Part shown: positions 1 through 8,397 of the stretch, piece after piece
Layout of the letters: every line of letters begins with the position of its first letter
Position numbering within the stretch: position 1 is the first letter of the stretch
Assembly (NCBI GenBank): GCA_017447645.1
Contig: JAFSNA010000117.1
Location: forward strand, 1 to 39,372
Source of the DNA: Oscillospiraceae bacterium
GTDB lineage: Bacteria; Bacillota; Clostridia; Oscillospirales; Oscillospiraceae
DNA length: 39,372 bases
Reading direction: 5' to 3'
The notes under the pieces: generated by a model
Database searches by the model: none
What the model was told of the DNA's origin: nothing
Seen by the model: the letters and a program-made list of their open reading frames with translations, nothing else
Program-made: the position numbers and the translations under genes

Positions 1-30
1 TCCTTCCGGACGGGGCGCTTCCCTGTCATG

Positions 31-831
31 TCAGAGCTTTTCGGTCAGCCTTTCCGCCGTCTCTCCGTCGATCCCTCCGGCGTCCTTGCCGCCGCGGCGG
101 GGGATCTCCTCCGTGACGAGCTCCGCCCAGGCGGGCAGAAAGCCGGCGCCGAGCGCCACCCGCTGCGACGCGAGGTGGGACGGGGAGGTGCCGTAAAAGG
201 GCAGGATCCCTTTTTTCAGGATCTCGTTTTTCAGCAGCGTGACCAGCAGCGTGGCCACGCCCTCGCCGCGGCTCGCGGGATCGACGTTGACCCCGATCTG
301 CCACATCGTCGGGCTGTCGGCGCTTGCGCCCGCCATGCCGATGATCCTTCCCTCCCGCAGCGCCGCGACGCCGAGCATGTCCGGTGCCTCCGGGCAGAAG
401 CAGAAGGCCTCGCCGAAGCGCTCGTCGCCGCGGAAGCGCTCGATCTCCTCCCTCTCATACCAGCGCAGCTCGCAATCGGCCGCGCGCGGCTCCGTCGGCC
501 GTTCGGCGATGAAAAAGGGATGCGCCGAGGCGATCTGCCGGCCGTCCGCGCGCAGCATCCCGTCCAGCTCGCGCAGGCTGTCGGGCTCGAAAAACCACTC
601 CGAGCCGCAGTCCGCGTACCGCTCGCGGCAGCGCGCGACGACGTCCGAGCGGCCGGTGAAGAGAAGCTTGCCGCCGACGGCCGCGATCTTGAGGAAGCAG
701 TCCTTCCGCTCCTGAAAACGGCGGCGTCCTTCGAGAGGCCGATAGGTCGTGAACACGTTTCCTCCCGCGCGGACTTCCTCCGCCCCGCAGCAGTAATCGG
801 CCGCGAGCTGGCGGCATAAAACCTCGTTCAT
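31..831 (-). CDS. GNAT family N-acetyltransferase
   Basis: 266 residues. The C-terminal half is a GNAT fold: a strand ending in WQIGVNVDP is followed by the acetyl-CoA pyrophosphate-binding turn RGEGVA and a helix (ATLLVTLLKNEI), about residues 180-215. The N-terminal half (roughly 1-110) has no motif I recognise; such extensions occur in two-domain GNATs. GNATs move an acetyl group from acetyl-CoA to an amine; the substrate cannot be told. The ATG overlaps the stop of the upstream HAD gene by 4 bases (ATGA), so it is translationally coupled as the third gene of a LysR-HAD-GNAT operon. The family is secure; the role is unknown. Confidence 0.85.
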   Translation of the reverse strand: MNEVLCRQLAADYCCGAEEVRAGGNVFTTYRPLEGRRRFQERKDCFLKIAAVGGKLLFTGRSDVVARCRERYADCGSEWFFEPDSLRELDGMLRADGRQIASAHPFFIAERPTEPRAADCELRWYEREEIERFRGDERFGEAFCFCPEAPDMLGVAALREGRIIGMAGASADSPTMWQIGVNVDPASRGEGVATLLVTLLKNEILKKGILPFYGTSPSHLASQRVALGAGFLPAWAELVTEEIPRRGGKDAGGIDGETAERLTEKL

Positions 832-1661
832 GGATCCTCCTCCAGCAGTTTTTCGAGATACTTCGCCAGGCCGTCGCGCTCGTTGTCGCCGCAGACGGCG
901 TCGGCGGCGGCCTTGACGGCGAAGGCGGCGTTGCCCATCGCCACGCCCGTCCCCGCGGTGCGGAGCAGGCTGAGGTCGTTCGTGCCGTCGCCGAAGGCGA
1001 GCGTGTTTTCCGGCCGGATCCCCAGCCTGCCGCACAGGACGGCGAGCGCCTCGCCCTTGTTGGCGGCGCCGATGTTCAGCTCGATGTTCGAGGGCACCGA
1101 GCTGCTGACCGCGATCTCCGGGAAGAGGGCGGGCAGGGTCTCCAGCTCTTTTTTCTTCGCGTGCATACTGCGGAAGTGCATCTGCAGCTTCTGCACGCTG
1201 CCGCCGTCCTCGCGCAGGAAGGTTTTGAGATCCTCCACAGGCGTGCGGGTGCGCAGGAAGAGCTCGAGGATGCCGCGGTCGGAGATATAGTCTCCGGCGC
1301 GCTCGTACATCGCGCGGCTGACGTAGCCCCAGTCGTCCTTGTAACAGTCGTAGATCACGTCGAGAGCGTCCATGTACGCGATCAGGCGCTGCGCCGTCTC
1401 GTTCGGGATCTCCGACCGGGACAGGACGGCGTCCTCCCGCGCGTCGTATACCTTCGCGCCGTTGATCGTGATGAAGAAGCGTGCAAAGGGCTCGGTCCGC
1501 AGCGGCGCGGGCACACCCTTGTAGATGCGCCCCGTCGCCGGTACGATCAGCGCGCCGTGCTCGTGCGCCGCGCGCAGCGCGTTCAGGCTGCGCTCCGTGA
1601 GGGATTTGTCGTCCCGCAGCAGCGTGCCGTCGAGATCGAAGGCGATCAGCTTGTACTTCAT
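828..1661 (-). CDS. Cof-type HAD-IIB family hydrolase (sugar/nucleotide phosphatase)
   Basis: 277 residues, the usual length for Cof/YidA-type HAD phosphatases. Motif I is FDLDGTLLRDD at about residues 8-18, with the nucleophilic and acid/base Asp pair. A type IIB cap fills the middle. Motifs III/IV are near the C-terminus, with NKGEALAVLCGRLGI followed by GDGTNDLSLL (the GDxxND magnesium site). These cytoplasmic enzymes dephosphorylate sugar phosphates, FMN or pyridoxal phosphate; the actual substrate cannot be read from sequence. It overlaps lysR upstream and the GNAT gene downstream by 4 bases each, so the three are co-translated. Confidence 0.9.
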   Translation of the reverse strand: MKYKLIAFDLDGTLLRDDKSLTERSLNALRAAHEHGALIVPATGRIYKGVPAPLRTEPFARFFITINGAKVYDAREDAVLSRSEIPNETAQRLIAYMDALDVIYDCYKDDWGYVSRAMYERAGDYISDRGILELFLRTRTPVEDLKTFLREDGGSVQKLQMHFRSMHAKKKELETLPALFPEIAVSSSVPSNIELNIGAANKGEALAVLCGRLGIRPENTLAFGDGTNDLSLLRTAGTGVAMGNAAFAVKAAADAVCGDNERDGLAKYLEKLLEEDP

Positions 1662-2617
1662 GTCTCCCTCCAGAGCTCGCCGTTTTCATAGTCGCGCAGG
1701 AATTCCGCGATGAGCGCGAGCAGCTCGGCCGCGCGGCCTTCCTCGCCGAAGCGGCAGTAAGCGCAGACCTTGTCCGTGTCCGGCAGATAGGGCAGGGGGA
1801 AGATGTCGATCTTCTCGAGATAGTCCTCCTGCAGGGCCGGGTCGGCCATGTCCCAGAAGATCTTCGCGTAGATCAGCGCGCCCACGCCCGAGAGCGCCAG
1901 CTGGAAGGCGTTCTCCACGTTCGTCAGCTCGCACACGAAATTCGGGTTGACGTCATAGTATTTCATATAGCTCATCAGACTGCGCCCGCCGGAGGAGTTG
2001 CGCGGCTGCTTGATGAAGGGCGCCTTCTCGAAAAAGCGCAGATCCACGCCCTTCGAGAACTCGGCGCGGAGCTGCTCGTAGCGCTCCCCCGCGAGCGAGC
2101 GCATCAGCTTCTTCGGCACGACGAGCAACTGCTCCTTGCGGCAGAGCTCCACCGTTTTATATGTGGAAGGCGGGTTGCTGATCGAGCCGATGACAAGGTC
2201 GATCCCCTCGTGCGCGACGGCCTTTTCCAGCTCCTCGGGCGATTCCTCGCTGATGCGGACGAAGACCTCGCCGTGCGCTTCGATATAGCGCGGCAGCACG
2301 CGCGGCAGGATCGCGCGCGCGATCGTATGCTCGATGCCGACGTGGATGCTCTCCTCTCCCGCAAGGCGGGTGCCGCAGGTCTCCTCAAACTCCTGCTTGA
2401 GCTTGAGCATCTCCTTGGCCGTCTGCAGAAAGAGCTTTCCGTTCTGCGTGAGGCGCAGAGGGCGGCTGCGCACCAGCAGCTCGGTCCCGAGCTCCGCCTC
2501 CAGCTTCGCGATCTGCTTGGACAGCGACTGCTGCGAGAGGAACAGATGCTTCGCGGCGGTGGAGAAGCTGCCCTCTTCGGCCACCGCGATAAAGCTGTTG
2601 ATCAAGGTGAAGTCCAT
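1658..2617 (-). CDS. LysR family transcriptional regulator
   Basis: 319 residues. An N-terminal winged helix-turn-helix covers residues 1-60 (FSTAAKHLFLSQQSLSKQI followed by LEAELGTELLVRSRP), the classic LysR DNA-binding region. The rest is a LysR substrate-binding domain beginning near residue 90 (IHVGIEHTIARAILP). It is transcribed away from the TAXI TRAP transporter genes across a shared 319-base AT-rich gap. LysR regulators often control the divergent neighbour, so it may respond to the TRAP substrate; this is inference. Its own promoter is visible at 2660-2688. The ATG is preceded by a purine-rich site (GGGAG). Confidence 0.92.
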   Translation of the reverse strand: MDFTLINSFIAVAEEGSFSTAAKHLFLSQQSLSKQIAKLEAELGTELLVRSRPLRLTQNGKLFLQTAKEMLKLKQEFEETCGTRLAGEESIHVGIEHTIARAILPRVLPRYIEAHGEVFVRISEESPEELEKAVAHEGIDLVIGSISNPPSTYKTVELCRKEQLLVVPKKLMRSLAGERYEQLRAEFSKGVDLRFFEKAPFIKQPRNSSGGRSLMSYMKYYDVNPNFVCELTNVENAFQLALSGVGALIYAKIFWDMADPALQEDYLEKIDIFPLPYLPDTDKVCAYCRFGEEGRAAELLALIAEFLRDYENGELWRET

Positions 2618-2659
2618 CGTAATACTCCCGAAAGTTGAAATATTAATTCGCTTTTTTGG

Positions 2660-2688
2660 AGTATAACACCGCTTTGCCCATTCGTCAA
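2660..2688 (-). promoter_or_regulatory. Sigma-A promoter for the lysR-HAD-GNAT operon
   Basis: Read on the minus strand: TTGACG (2683-2688), a 17-base spacer, then TATACT (2660-2665). Both hexamers are one mismatch from consensus and lie about 45-70 bases upstream of the lysR start. Confidence 0.65.
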
Positions 2689-2850
2689 TCGTCTTTCCGC
2701 GCCCCTGTTTGTGAAATCTTTTGTTGCGATTTCCGCTTATTATTCGGAAATTATATGGTTTTCGATCCCTTTTTCGTTTGATTTTTGAAAAATCATTTTT
2801 CCGTTTCGTCGAAACGCTTTACTCTTTTTTGCCGTAATTGCATTTTTCCC

Positions 2851-2879
2851 TTGCTTTTTTCAATTTTCGGTTGTATTAT
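2851..2879 (+). promoter_or_regulatory. Sigma-A promoter for the TAXI TRAP operon
   Basis: TTGCTT (2851-2856), a 17-base spacer and TATTAT (2874-2879), about 58 bases upstream of the start at 2937. It is the best match in this gap on the plus strand, though the surrounding DNA is generally T-rich. Confidence 0.5.
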
Positions 2880-2936
2880 CTACGCATGAAAAGCGTACAG
2901 CGTTTTTCTCAATCAACAGCCTGGAGGAAATGAAAA

Positions 2937-3911
2937 ATGAAAAAGCTACTTGCTCTGATCCTTGCTCTGTGCATGGTATTCGCGCTGTGTGCCTGCGGCA
3001 AAGCCGCACCGGCCGCCCCCACCACCCTGACGATGGGCACCGGCGGTGAGTCCGGCACCTATTACGCCGTCGGCAGCGTGTTGGGCAACTATATCAGCCC
3101 GAAGATCGGCGTAACCATCAACGTGGTCGCCTCCGGCGGCAGCGCCAAGAACCTCACGGGCATGTGCGTCGACAAGATCTACGATCTGGCCACCGTGCAG
3201 TCCGACGTCATGACCTTCGCCTTCAACGGCACGAACAGCTTCGCCGAGACCGGCAAGCTCGACAGCTTCCGCGTGCTCTGCGGTCTCTACGCCGAAACGG
3301 TGCAGATCGTCTCCGTCGATCCCTCCATCAAGTCCGTGGCCGACCTGAAGGGCAAGACCGTCTGCGTCGGCGACGTGGGCTCCGGAACCGCCTTCAGCGC
3401 GGTGGATATCCTCGGCATCTACGGCATGACGATCGATGACATCACTCCCGTCTACCAGTCCTTCGGCGCCTCGACGGAAAGCCTGCGCGACGGCAAGATC
3501 GACGCGGCCTTCACGACCGCCGGCGCCCCCACGCCCTCGATCGTCGACCTGGCCACGACCAACACCGTGAACCTCATTTCCATCGACGACGATCACCTGG
3601 CGAAGCTTCTCGACGCCTGCCCCTGGTACGCCGCCTACACGATCCCCGCCGGCACCTATAAGGGTCAGGACGCCGACGCCGTCACCGTCACGGTGAAGGC
3701 CACGCTGATCTGCCGCGCGGATCTTGACGACGACGTCGCCTACAAGATCGTCTCCACGATCTTCAACAACACCGGCGACCTCGCCGCGCAGAACGCCAAG
3801 TGCGCCGAGTTCTCGCTTGAGTTTGCGACCGAAGGCATCGCCGTTCCCTTTGCCGCCGGCGCCGCGAAATTCTTCTCCGAGAACGGCATCACCGTTGCCA
3901 CTGCGCCCTGA
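2937..3911 (+). CDS. TAXI family TRAP transporter solute-binding lipoprotein
   Basis: 324 residues. The N-terminus is a lipoprotein signal peptide (MKKLLALILALCMVFALCAC) with the probable lipidated Cys at residue 20. The mature part has the TAXI-type start LTMGTGGESGTYYAVGSVL and the segment DLKGKTVCVGDVGSGTAFSA, both typical of TRAP-associated extracytoplasmic receptors of the TAXI class. It would capture a small organic acid, often a dicarboxylate or amino acid such as glutamate, outside the membrane and pass it to the fused permease encoded 96 bases downstream. A GGAGG site sits just before the ATG. The substrate is not predictable. Confidence 0.93.
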   Translation: MKKLLALILALCMVFALCACGKAAPAAPTTLTMGTGGESGTYYAVGSVLGNYISPKIGVTINVVASGGSAKNLTGMCVDKIYDLATVQSDVMTFAFNGTNSFAETGKLDSFRVLCGLYAETVQIVSVDPSIKSVADLKGKTVCVGDVGSGTAFSAVDILGIYGMTIDDITPVYQSFGASTESLRDGKIDAAFTTAGAPTPSIVDLATTNTVNLISIDDDHLAKLLDACPWYAAYTIPAGTYKGQDADAVTVTVKATLICRADLDDDVAYKIVSTIFNNTGDLAAQNAKCAEFSLEFATEGIAVPFAAGAAKFFSENGITVATAP

Positions 3912-4007
3912 ACGACCGTTCCCCGCGAACGAAACGGAGCGCCGCTCTAATTTTGATGAGCGGCGCTCCCTTCCCCGTTATAACAGCTTTTGAAGGAGTT
4001 TAGCGAC

Positions 4008-6116
4008 ATGTCCGAAGAGATCAGAAAAACCGACATACCCGCCGCGGATGAGGGCTTTGATCAGGCCGCGATGGACGAGGTCATGAAGAAGTATGACCGC
4101 GAATCGAACACGCGCGTCTGGGAGGGCTGGCAGAAATGGGCCGTATACAGCGTGATGGCGGCCTTCTCGCTGTTTGTGATCTACGTCACCCTCTTCGCCG
4201 CATGGCTGGATCTGATCCGCTACCCCTCCTTCCTGGGCGGCGTGCTGCTGGTCGGCTATCTCGTTTTCCCGGTGAAGAAGGGCGTGCAGCGGGTCAACCA
4301 CATCCCCTGGTACGACTGGCTTCTGATGCTCCTCGGGGCGGCGGCCTTCTTCTACGTCGTCGCGAACGCTTCGGATCTGACGATCCGGCTGGGCATGTCG
4401 CAGATCCGCTCCTATGAGATCGTGATCGGCATCGTCGGCATCGTCGCGGTGCTCGAGCTCTGCCGCCGCAGCGTCGGCATCCCGATCCTGTGTGTGGCGG
4501 GCGTCTTCCTGATCTACGCGCTGTACTACTACGCCTTCACGAAGGGGCTCGGGCCGGGGCGCGCGGTGCGCAACGTCTCCGTCAGCTTGTTCTACCTGGT
4601 GCAGGGCGGCGGCCTGCTGAACACGCCGGTGCAGGTCTGCTCGAAGTTCATCATCGTGTTCATCATCTTCGGCGCCTTTCTCGAGCGCACGGGCATCTCC
4701 CAGTTCTTCATCGACCTGGCCAACTCCCTCGTCGGCCGCTTCTCCGGCGGCCCGGCCAAGGTGGCGGTCATCTCCTCGGCGCTGTGCGGGATGGTATCCG
4801 GCTCGTCGGTGGGCAACACGGTCACGACCGGCTCGGTCACGATCCCGATGATGAAAAAGACCGGCTATCAGGGCGAATTTGCCGGCGCGGTCGAAGCGGC
4901 CGCCTCCACCGGCGGGCAGATCATGCCGCCGATCATGGGCGCCGCGGCCTTCCTGATGGCCGAGTACGTCGGCGTTCCCTACGCAAGCATCATCGTCCGG
5001 GCGATCCTGCCCGCGATCCTGTACTTCACCGGCATCTTCATCGCCGTCCACCTCGAGGCGAAAAAGCTGGGGCTCAAGGGCATCGAGCGCGAGAAGCTGC
5101 CCATACTGCGGCGGCTGCTGCGGCGGATCTATCTGCTGCTTCCGCTTGTGATCCTGGTATATCTGGTCTCCTCGGGCAGCAACACGATGGCCTTTTCCGC
5201 GGCGATCGCGATCCTCTTCGCGGTGTCGGTCGCGAACGCGCACCGCGACCCGATCCTCGCGCTCATCGGCATCGCGGCGCTGCTGGGCTATCTGTTCCTG
5301 GGGCTGACGGGCTTCGTCCGTCTGGCGCTGCTGCTCGTCGGCATCGCCTGCGGCGTGCTGTGCATGTTCAAAAAAGAGGCCGTCATGAGCCCCGGCGTGT
5401 TCTTCGACGCGCTGGCCAACGGCGCGAAGAGCTCGGTCACCGTGGCGGCGGCCTGCGCCGTGGCGGGCATCATCGGCGGCTGCATCACGATCACGGGCCT
5501 GGCCTCGCAGATCATCATCGCGATCGTCTCGCTCTCGCACGGCTCGGTGTTCATCGCGCTGTTCTTCACGATGCTGTGCTGCATCGTGCTCGGCATGGGC
5601 GTGCCGACCACCGCGAACTACTGCATCATGGCCTCGACCTGCGCCCCGATCCTGATCCAGATGGGCATCCCGGCGCTCGCGGCGCACTTTTTCGTGTTCT
5701 ACTTCGGCATCGTCGCCGACATCACGCCGCCCGTCGCGCTGGCGGCCTACGCGGGCTCGGCCATCGCCAAGGCGCAGCCGATGAAAACGGCGGTCAACGC
5801 CTCGAAGCTTGCGATCGGCGCCTTCATCGTGCCCTATATCTTCGCGATGAACCCCGCGATGCTGCTCATCGACACCACGGCCCTGCAGGTCGTGCTGGTG
5901 ATCGTCAGCTCGCTCGTCGGCATCTTCGGCGTGGCGGCGGCCCTCAACGGCTTCCTGCTCGGCCGCATCCCCGCCGTCCTGCGCGTCGTGCTCGCCGCCG
6001 GCGGTCTGCTGATGATGGATCCCAAGCCGATCACCGACCTCATCGGCATCGTGCTGCTCGCCGCGGTCGCCCTCTGGCAGTACCTCGGCGCGAGACGGGC
6101 CGGAGCGGCCGTCTGA
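4008..6116 (+). CDS. TRAP transporter fused permease subunit (4TM/12TM, DctQM type)
   Basis: 702 residues, very hydrophobic. An N-terminal cytoplasmic stretch of about 45 residues precedes a small-subunit-like 4-TM part (to about residue 190) and the large DctM-like domain. The large domain has the characteristic loops GMVSGSSVGNTVTTGSVTIP and ASTGGQIMPPIMGAAAFLMA. The reentrant second half has GMGVPTTANYCIMAS and ITPPVALAAYAGSAIA. Fusions of this kind partner TAXI receptors and drive uptake with an ion gradient, usually sodium. I chose the ATG at 4008 because AAGGAG lies at 3993-3998; an in-frame TTG at 3990 overlaps that site. A terminator follows at 6128. Confidence 0.94.
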   Translation: MSEEIRKTDIPAADEGFDQAAMDEVMKKYDRESNTRVWEGWQKWAVYSVMAAFSLFVIYVTLFAAWLDLIRYPSFLGGVLLVGYLVFPVKKGVQRVNHIPWYDWLLMLLGAAAFFYVVANASDLTIRLGMSQIRSYEIVIGIVGIVAVLELCRRSVGIPILCVAGVFLIYALYYYAFTKGLGPGRAVRNVSVSLFYLVQGGGLLNTPVQVCSKFIIVFIIFGAFLERTGISQFFIDLANSLVGRFSGGPAKVAVISSALCGMVSGSSVGNTVTTGSVTIPMMKKTGYQGEFAGAVEAAASTGGQIMPPIMGAAAFLMAEYVGVPYASIIVRAILPAILYFTGIFIAVHLEAKKLGLKGIEREKLPILRRLLRRIYLLLPLVILVYLVSSGSNTMAFSAAIAILFAVSVANAHRDPILALIGIAALLGYLFLGLTGFVRLALLLVGIACGVLCMFKKEAVMSPGVFFDALANGAKSSVTVAAACAVAGIIGGCITITGLASQIIIAIVSLSHGSVFIALFFTMLCCIVLGMGVPTTANYCIMASTCAPILIQMGIPALAAHFFVFYFGIVADITPPVALAAYAGSAIAKAQPMKTAVNASKLAIGAFIVPYIFAMNPAMLLIDTTALQVVLVIVSSLVGIFGVAAALNGFLLGRIPAVLRVVLAAGGLLMMDPKPITDLIGIVLLAAVALWQYLGARRAGAAV

Positions 6117-6127
6117 TTTCCGCCCGC

Positions 6128-6170
6128 AAAAAGCTCCGGAGCTGGTTTCACAGCTCCGGAGCTTTTTCTT
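6128..6170 (+). terminator. Rho-independent terminator after the TRAP operon
   Basis: A 17-base perfect inverted repeat (6128-6144 and 6151-6167, core AGCTCCGGAGCT) with a 6-base loop and a T-tract on the plus strand. The A-tract on the left makes it plausibly bidirectional, also serving the radical SAM gene that ends at 6171. Confidence 0.9.
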
Positions 6171-6788
6171 TTATTCCTTTATCACATACTCAAAGAGCTC
6201 GAGCCTCGCGGCGCCCATTTCACGGAGGGCCGCGGCGCTGCGGGCCTGATCCTCCGGCGTGTTGTAGCGCGGGATCAGCGGCACGCGCACGAGCACGCGC
6301 TCCGGCCCCGCGCGATCAAGCAGAAAGCGCAGGTTCCCGCGCATCAGCGCGGCGTCGCCGCCGGTGTAGCGGCGGTAGATCTCCCCGTCCATGTCCTTGC
6401 AGTCCACGATGAAAAAATCGACCGCGTCAAGCGCCGTTTCGACATGCGCGCGCGGCACGGCAAGGCTGGTCTCGGCGCTGATCCGCCACTCGCCGGGGCA
6501 AAGCTCCCGAAAGCGGCGGATGAAGGCCGCGTGCAGCAGCGACTCGCCGCCGCCGAAGGTGACGCCCCCGCCGGTCGCGCGGAAGTAGAGGTCGTCGATC
6601 CGCACGCGCTCTATAAGCTCCGCGGCCGTCACGTCCTCGGCCGGAGCCTCGCGCAGCAGCCGCGCGTTGATGCACCAGCGGCAGCGCAGCGGGCAGAGCG
6701 CCCCGCCCACGAGCGTCGTGACGCCCGCGCCGTCGCTGCCCATGCGCAGACGCGCCAGGCTCAGCAGCGGATAGAGCGGCTCAGCCAT
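6171..6788 (-). CDS. Short radical SAM protein, glycyl-radical-activase-like
   Basis: 205 residues. The radical SAM [4Fe-4S] motif CPLRCRWC (C-x3-C-x2-C) is at Cys32, Cys36 and Cys39, preceded by DGAGVTTLV. The SAM-binding region GGGVTFGGGES is at about 73-83. This order is that of PflA-type activases, but the protein lacks the ferredoxin-like insert of long activases and any SPASM/auxiliary cluster domain, and is somewhat shorter than PflA (about 245). It overlaps the upstream Cys-cluster/repeat protein by 8 bases, so the two should be made together. No glycyl radical enzyme gene is in the window. It may modify its partner or a distant target; the substrate is unknown. Confidence 0.85.
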   Translation of the reverse strand: MAEPLYPLLSLARLRMGSDGAGVTTLVGGALCPLRCRWCINARLLREAPAEDVTAAELIERVRIDDLYFRATGGGVTFGGGESLLHAAFIRRFRELCPGEWRISAETSLAVPRAHVETALDAVDFFIVDCKDMDGEIYRRYTGGDAALMRGNLRFLLDRAGPERVLVRVPLIPRYNTPEDQARSAAALREMGAARLELFEYVIKE

Positions 6789-7278
6789 CGCCTTCCTCCG
6801 GGACCCAGGCGACGTCGCCGGTCAGCTCGAAGGGCGTGTTTTCCGGCTCCTCCGTTTCCCCGTCCCAGACGATCTCGCCCGCTTCCGGTTCGTTCTCCGG
6901 CTCTTCCGTTTCGCCGTCCCAGGCGATCTCGCCCATTTCCACTTCGATCTGCGGCTCGGGCGTGGGCGCGGGCTCATAGGTCATCATGCCCACCACGTCG
7001 TCCCCGCCGCCGGGCAGATAGCGTCCGAGGGAAGGCGAGCAGGCCGACGCGCCCAGGCCGACCGAGGCGCAGAGCGCCGCGACGGCCACGCGCTTGCCCA
7101 GCGAGGCGCGCAGCGCCAGCTGCTTTTCGAGATAGCGCAGCTCGCTCTCGCAGCGCGGACAGGTCCCCCTGCACTCCCCCTGAAAGCCGCACTCGCGCGT
7201 CACGTAGGGGATGTCGTTTTCGTCCGCGATGCGCCGGCGGATCTCCTTGAGGATCCTGCATTTTTCTTTTCCGAGCAT
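6781..7278 (-). CDS. Cys-cluster protein with internal lipobox-like segment and acidic Trp repeats
   Basis: 165 residues, not assignable to a named family. The N-terminal domain has Cys7 and a C-x5-C-x3-C-x2-C cluster (Cys30, 36, 40, 43; CRGTCPRC) suited to zinc or an Fe-S cluster. A hydrophobic stretch at 62-80 (VAVAALCASVGLGASAC) ends in a lipobox-like GASAC. An acidic tail (111-165) then carries GEIAWDGETEEPEN, GEIVWDGETEEPEN and a shorter GDVAW copy; the first two are 18 residues (54 bp) apart. A good GGGAGG site fixes the ATG at 7278 rather than an in-frame ATG at 7350. The 8-base overlap with the radical SAM gene points to a functional pair. From memory, similar Cys-cluster proteins sit beside short radical SAM genes in other gut anaerobes. 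Confidence 0.7.
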   Translation of the reverse strand: MLGKEKCRILKEIRRRIADENDIPYVTRECGFQGECRGTCPRCESELRYLEKQLALRASLGKRVAVAALCASVGLGASACSPSLGRYLPGGGDDVVGMMTYEPAPTPEPQIEVEMGEIAWDGETEEPENEPEAGEIVWDGETEEPENTPFELTGDVAWVPEEGDG

Positions 7279-7351
7279 GGTCGAGTCCTCCCGTTTTGAT
7301 CTTCTGTCTTTCATGACGCGCGAGAAGGAAAAAAGTTCCCGCAGCGGCAAA

Positions 7352-7383
7352 AAAACGCCGGAGGCGGTTGCCTCCGGCGTTTT
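7352..7383 (-). terminator. Terminator after the mscS-like gene
   Basis: A 14-base perfect inverted repeat (7352-7365 and 7370-7383, core CGCCGGAGGC) with a 4-base loop. Read on the minus strand it is followed by a T-tract and lies 25 bases beyond the stop of the MscS-like gene. Confidence 0.88.
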
Positions 7384-7407
7384 CGTTTTTGCTTTCGCTT
7401 ATGCGGG

Positions 7408-8352
7408 TCATTTCTGGTGGACGTCGACCTGCGGGAAGGGGATCTCGACGCCCTTGTCGGCGAAGAGCACGCGGATGTCGCGGTTGAGCGCGCGCTGCGC
7501 CGCGAAGATGTTCTCCTCCTTGACGTCGGCCACGAACTTGAGCACGACGCCGCTGTCGGCCAGCTCGTGCACGCCGAGATAGCGCGGCGCGCCGAGGTAG
7601 AGGTCCTTGCGGGCCAGGTACATGTCCGGCAGGCTCTCGTTGAGCATCTTCTCCAGCGCGCGCAGGTCGGTCTCGTAGGCGACGCTGCACAGGCAGACCG
7701 CCAGCGAGGTGTTGCGCGAGCGGTTCTGGAAGTTGCGGATGTCGGAGTTGTTGACGACCTTGAGGTTGTAGCCCGCGTCCTCGATCGTCGTGGTGCGCAC
7801 GCCGATGTCGCGGACGATGCCGCGGAAGTCGTCGAGCACGATGATGTCGCCGATGGAGTACTTACCCTCGAAGATGATGAACAGGCCCGTGATGACGTCC
7901 TCGATCAGGCTCTGCGCGCCGAAGCCCAGGATCAGTCCGATGATCCCGATGCCGGCGAGGATCGCCGTCGTGTCGACGCCGAGGATGCGCAGGCCCCACA
8001 CCACGCCGGCGATGACGGCGAGGTATTTCAGTCCGCCGATGAACATCGTGGTGATCGTGCGGGCGCGGGCGTTCCTCTTGCCGAGAACGGCGAGGAGCAG
8101 CTTGCCCAGCGTGTAGAGCAGCCACACCACGCACACGGCCAGCAGCAGCGTCAGCCAGTGGGCCAGGGTGATCTGCCCGCTGCGCTCGATCAGGAAGTTG
8201 GCCTTTTCCAGCTCGGCGATCTTGCTCGTCGTCTTTTCGGAGAAGGGAAGCCAGTTCGGGTTGAGCAGGAAGATGATGATCAGTGCCGCAATGCCGGCAC
8301 CGATCAGGGTGCCTGTTCCGACGGCGGCTTTTTTCTTGCCTTTCTTGTTCAT
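7408..8352 (-). CDS. MscS-family small-conductance mechanosensitive ion channel
   Basis: 314 residues. There are three TM segments: residues 13-33, a pair at about 65-85 and 98-120, and the pore-lining TM3 region. TM3 carries LGFGAQSLIEDVITGLFI, the signature glycine/alanine-packed helix of MscS. The beta domain follows (YSIGDIIVLDDFRGIVRDIG, then IRNFQNRSR) and a C-terminal alpha/beta domain to residue 314. MscS-type channels open under membrane tension to release solutes in osmotic downshock. An AGGAGG site lies just before the ATG. The 45-base gap to the repeat-protein gene upstream has no clear promoter, so read-through from that gene is possible. Confidence 0.93.
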   Translation of the reverse strand: MNKKGKKKAAVGTGTLIGAGIAALIIIFLLNPNWLPFSEKTTSKIAELEKANFLIERSGQITLAHWLTLLLAVCVVWLLYTLGKLLLAVLGKRNARARTITTMFIGGLKYLAVIAGVVWGLRILGVDTTAILAGIGIIGLILGFGAQSLIEDVITGLFIIFEGKYSIGDIIVLDDFRGIVRDIGVRTTTIEDAGYNLKVVNNSDIRNFQNRSRNTSLAVCLCSVAYETDLRALEKMLNESLPDMYLARKDLYLGAPRYLGVHELADSGVVLKFVADVKEENIFAAQRALNRDIRVLFADKGVEIPFPQVDVHQK

Positions 8353-8397
8353 GGGTGTTCCTCCTATTATCTTCTCTTGAAAGCTCGTTTGAGGGAA

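Larger units (their letters stand above)
2618..2936. promoter_or_regulatory. Divergent regulatory region between lysR and the TAXI TRAP operon
   Basis: A 319-base AT-rich gap between divergent genes, markedly lower in GC than its flanks. It holds a leftward promoter at 2660-2688 and a rightward promoter at 2851-2879. The roughly 160 bases between them are T-rich on the plus strand and have room for LysR operator sites. I could not identify a convincing T-N11-A palindrome by eye. No small gene is apparent. Confidence 0.6.

Noticed and set aside
6171..6788. Radical SAM gene as a glycyl-radical enzyme activase with local target
   Set aside because: No glycyl radical enzyme (no R-V-x-G-[FWY] C-terminal box) is encoded in the window, so that role could not be supported.
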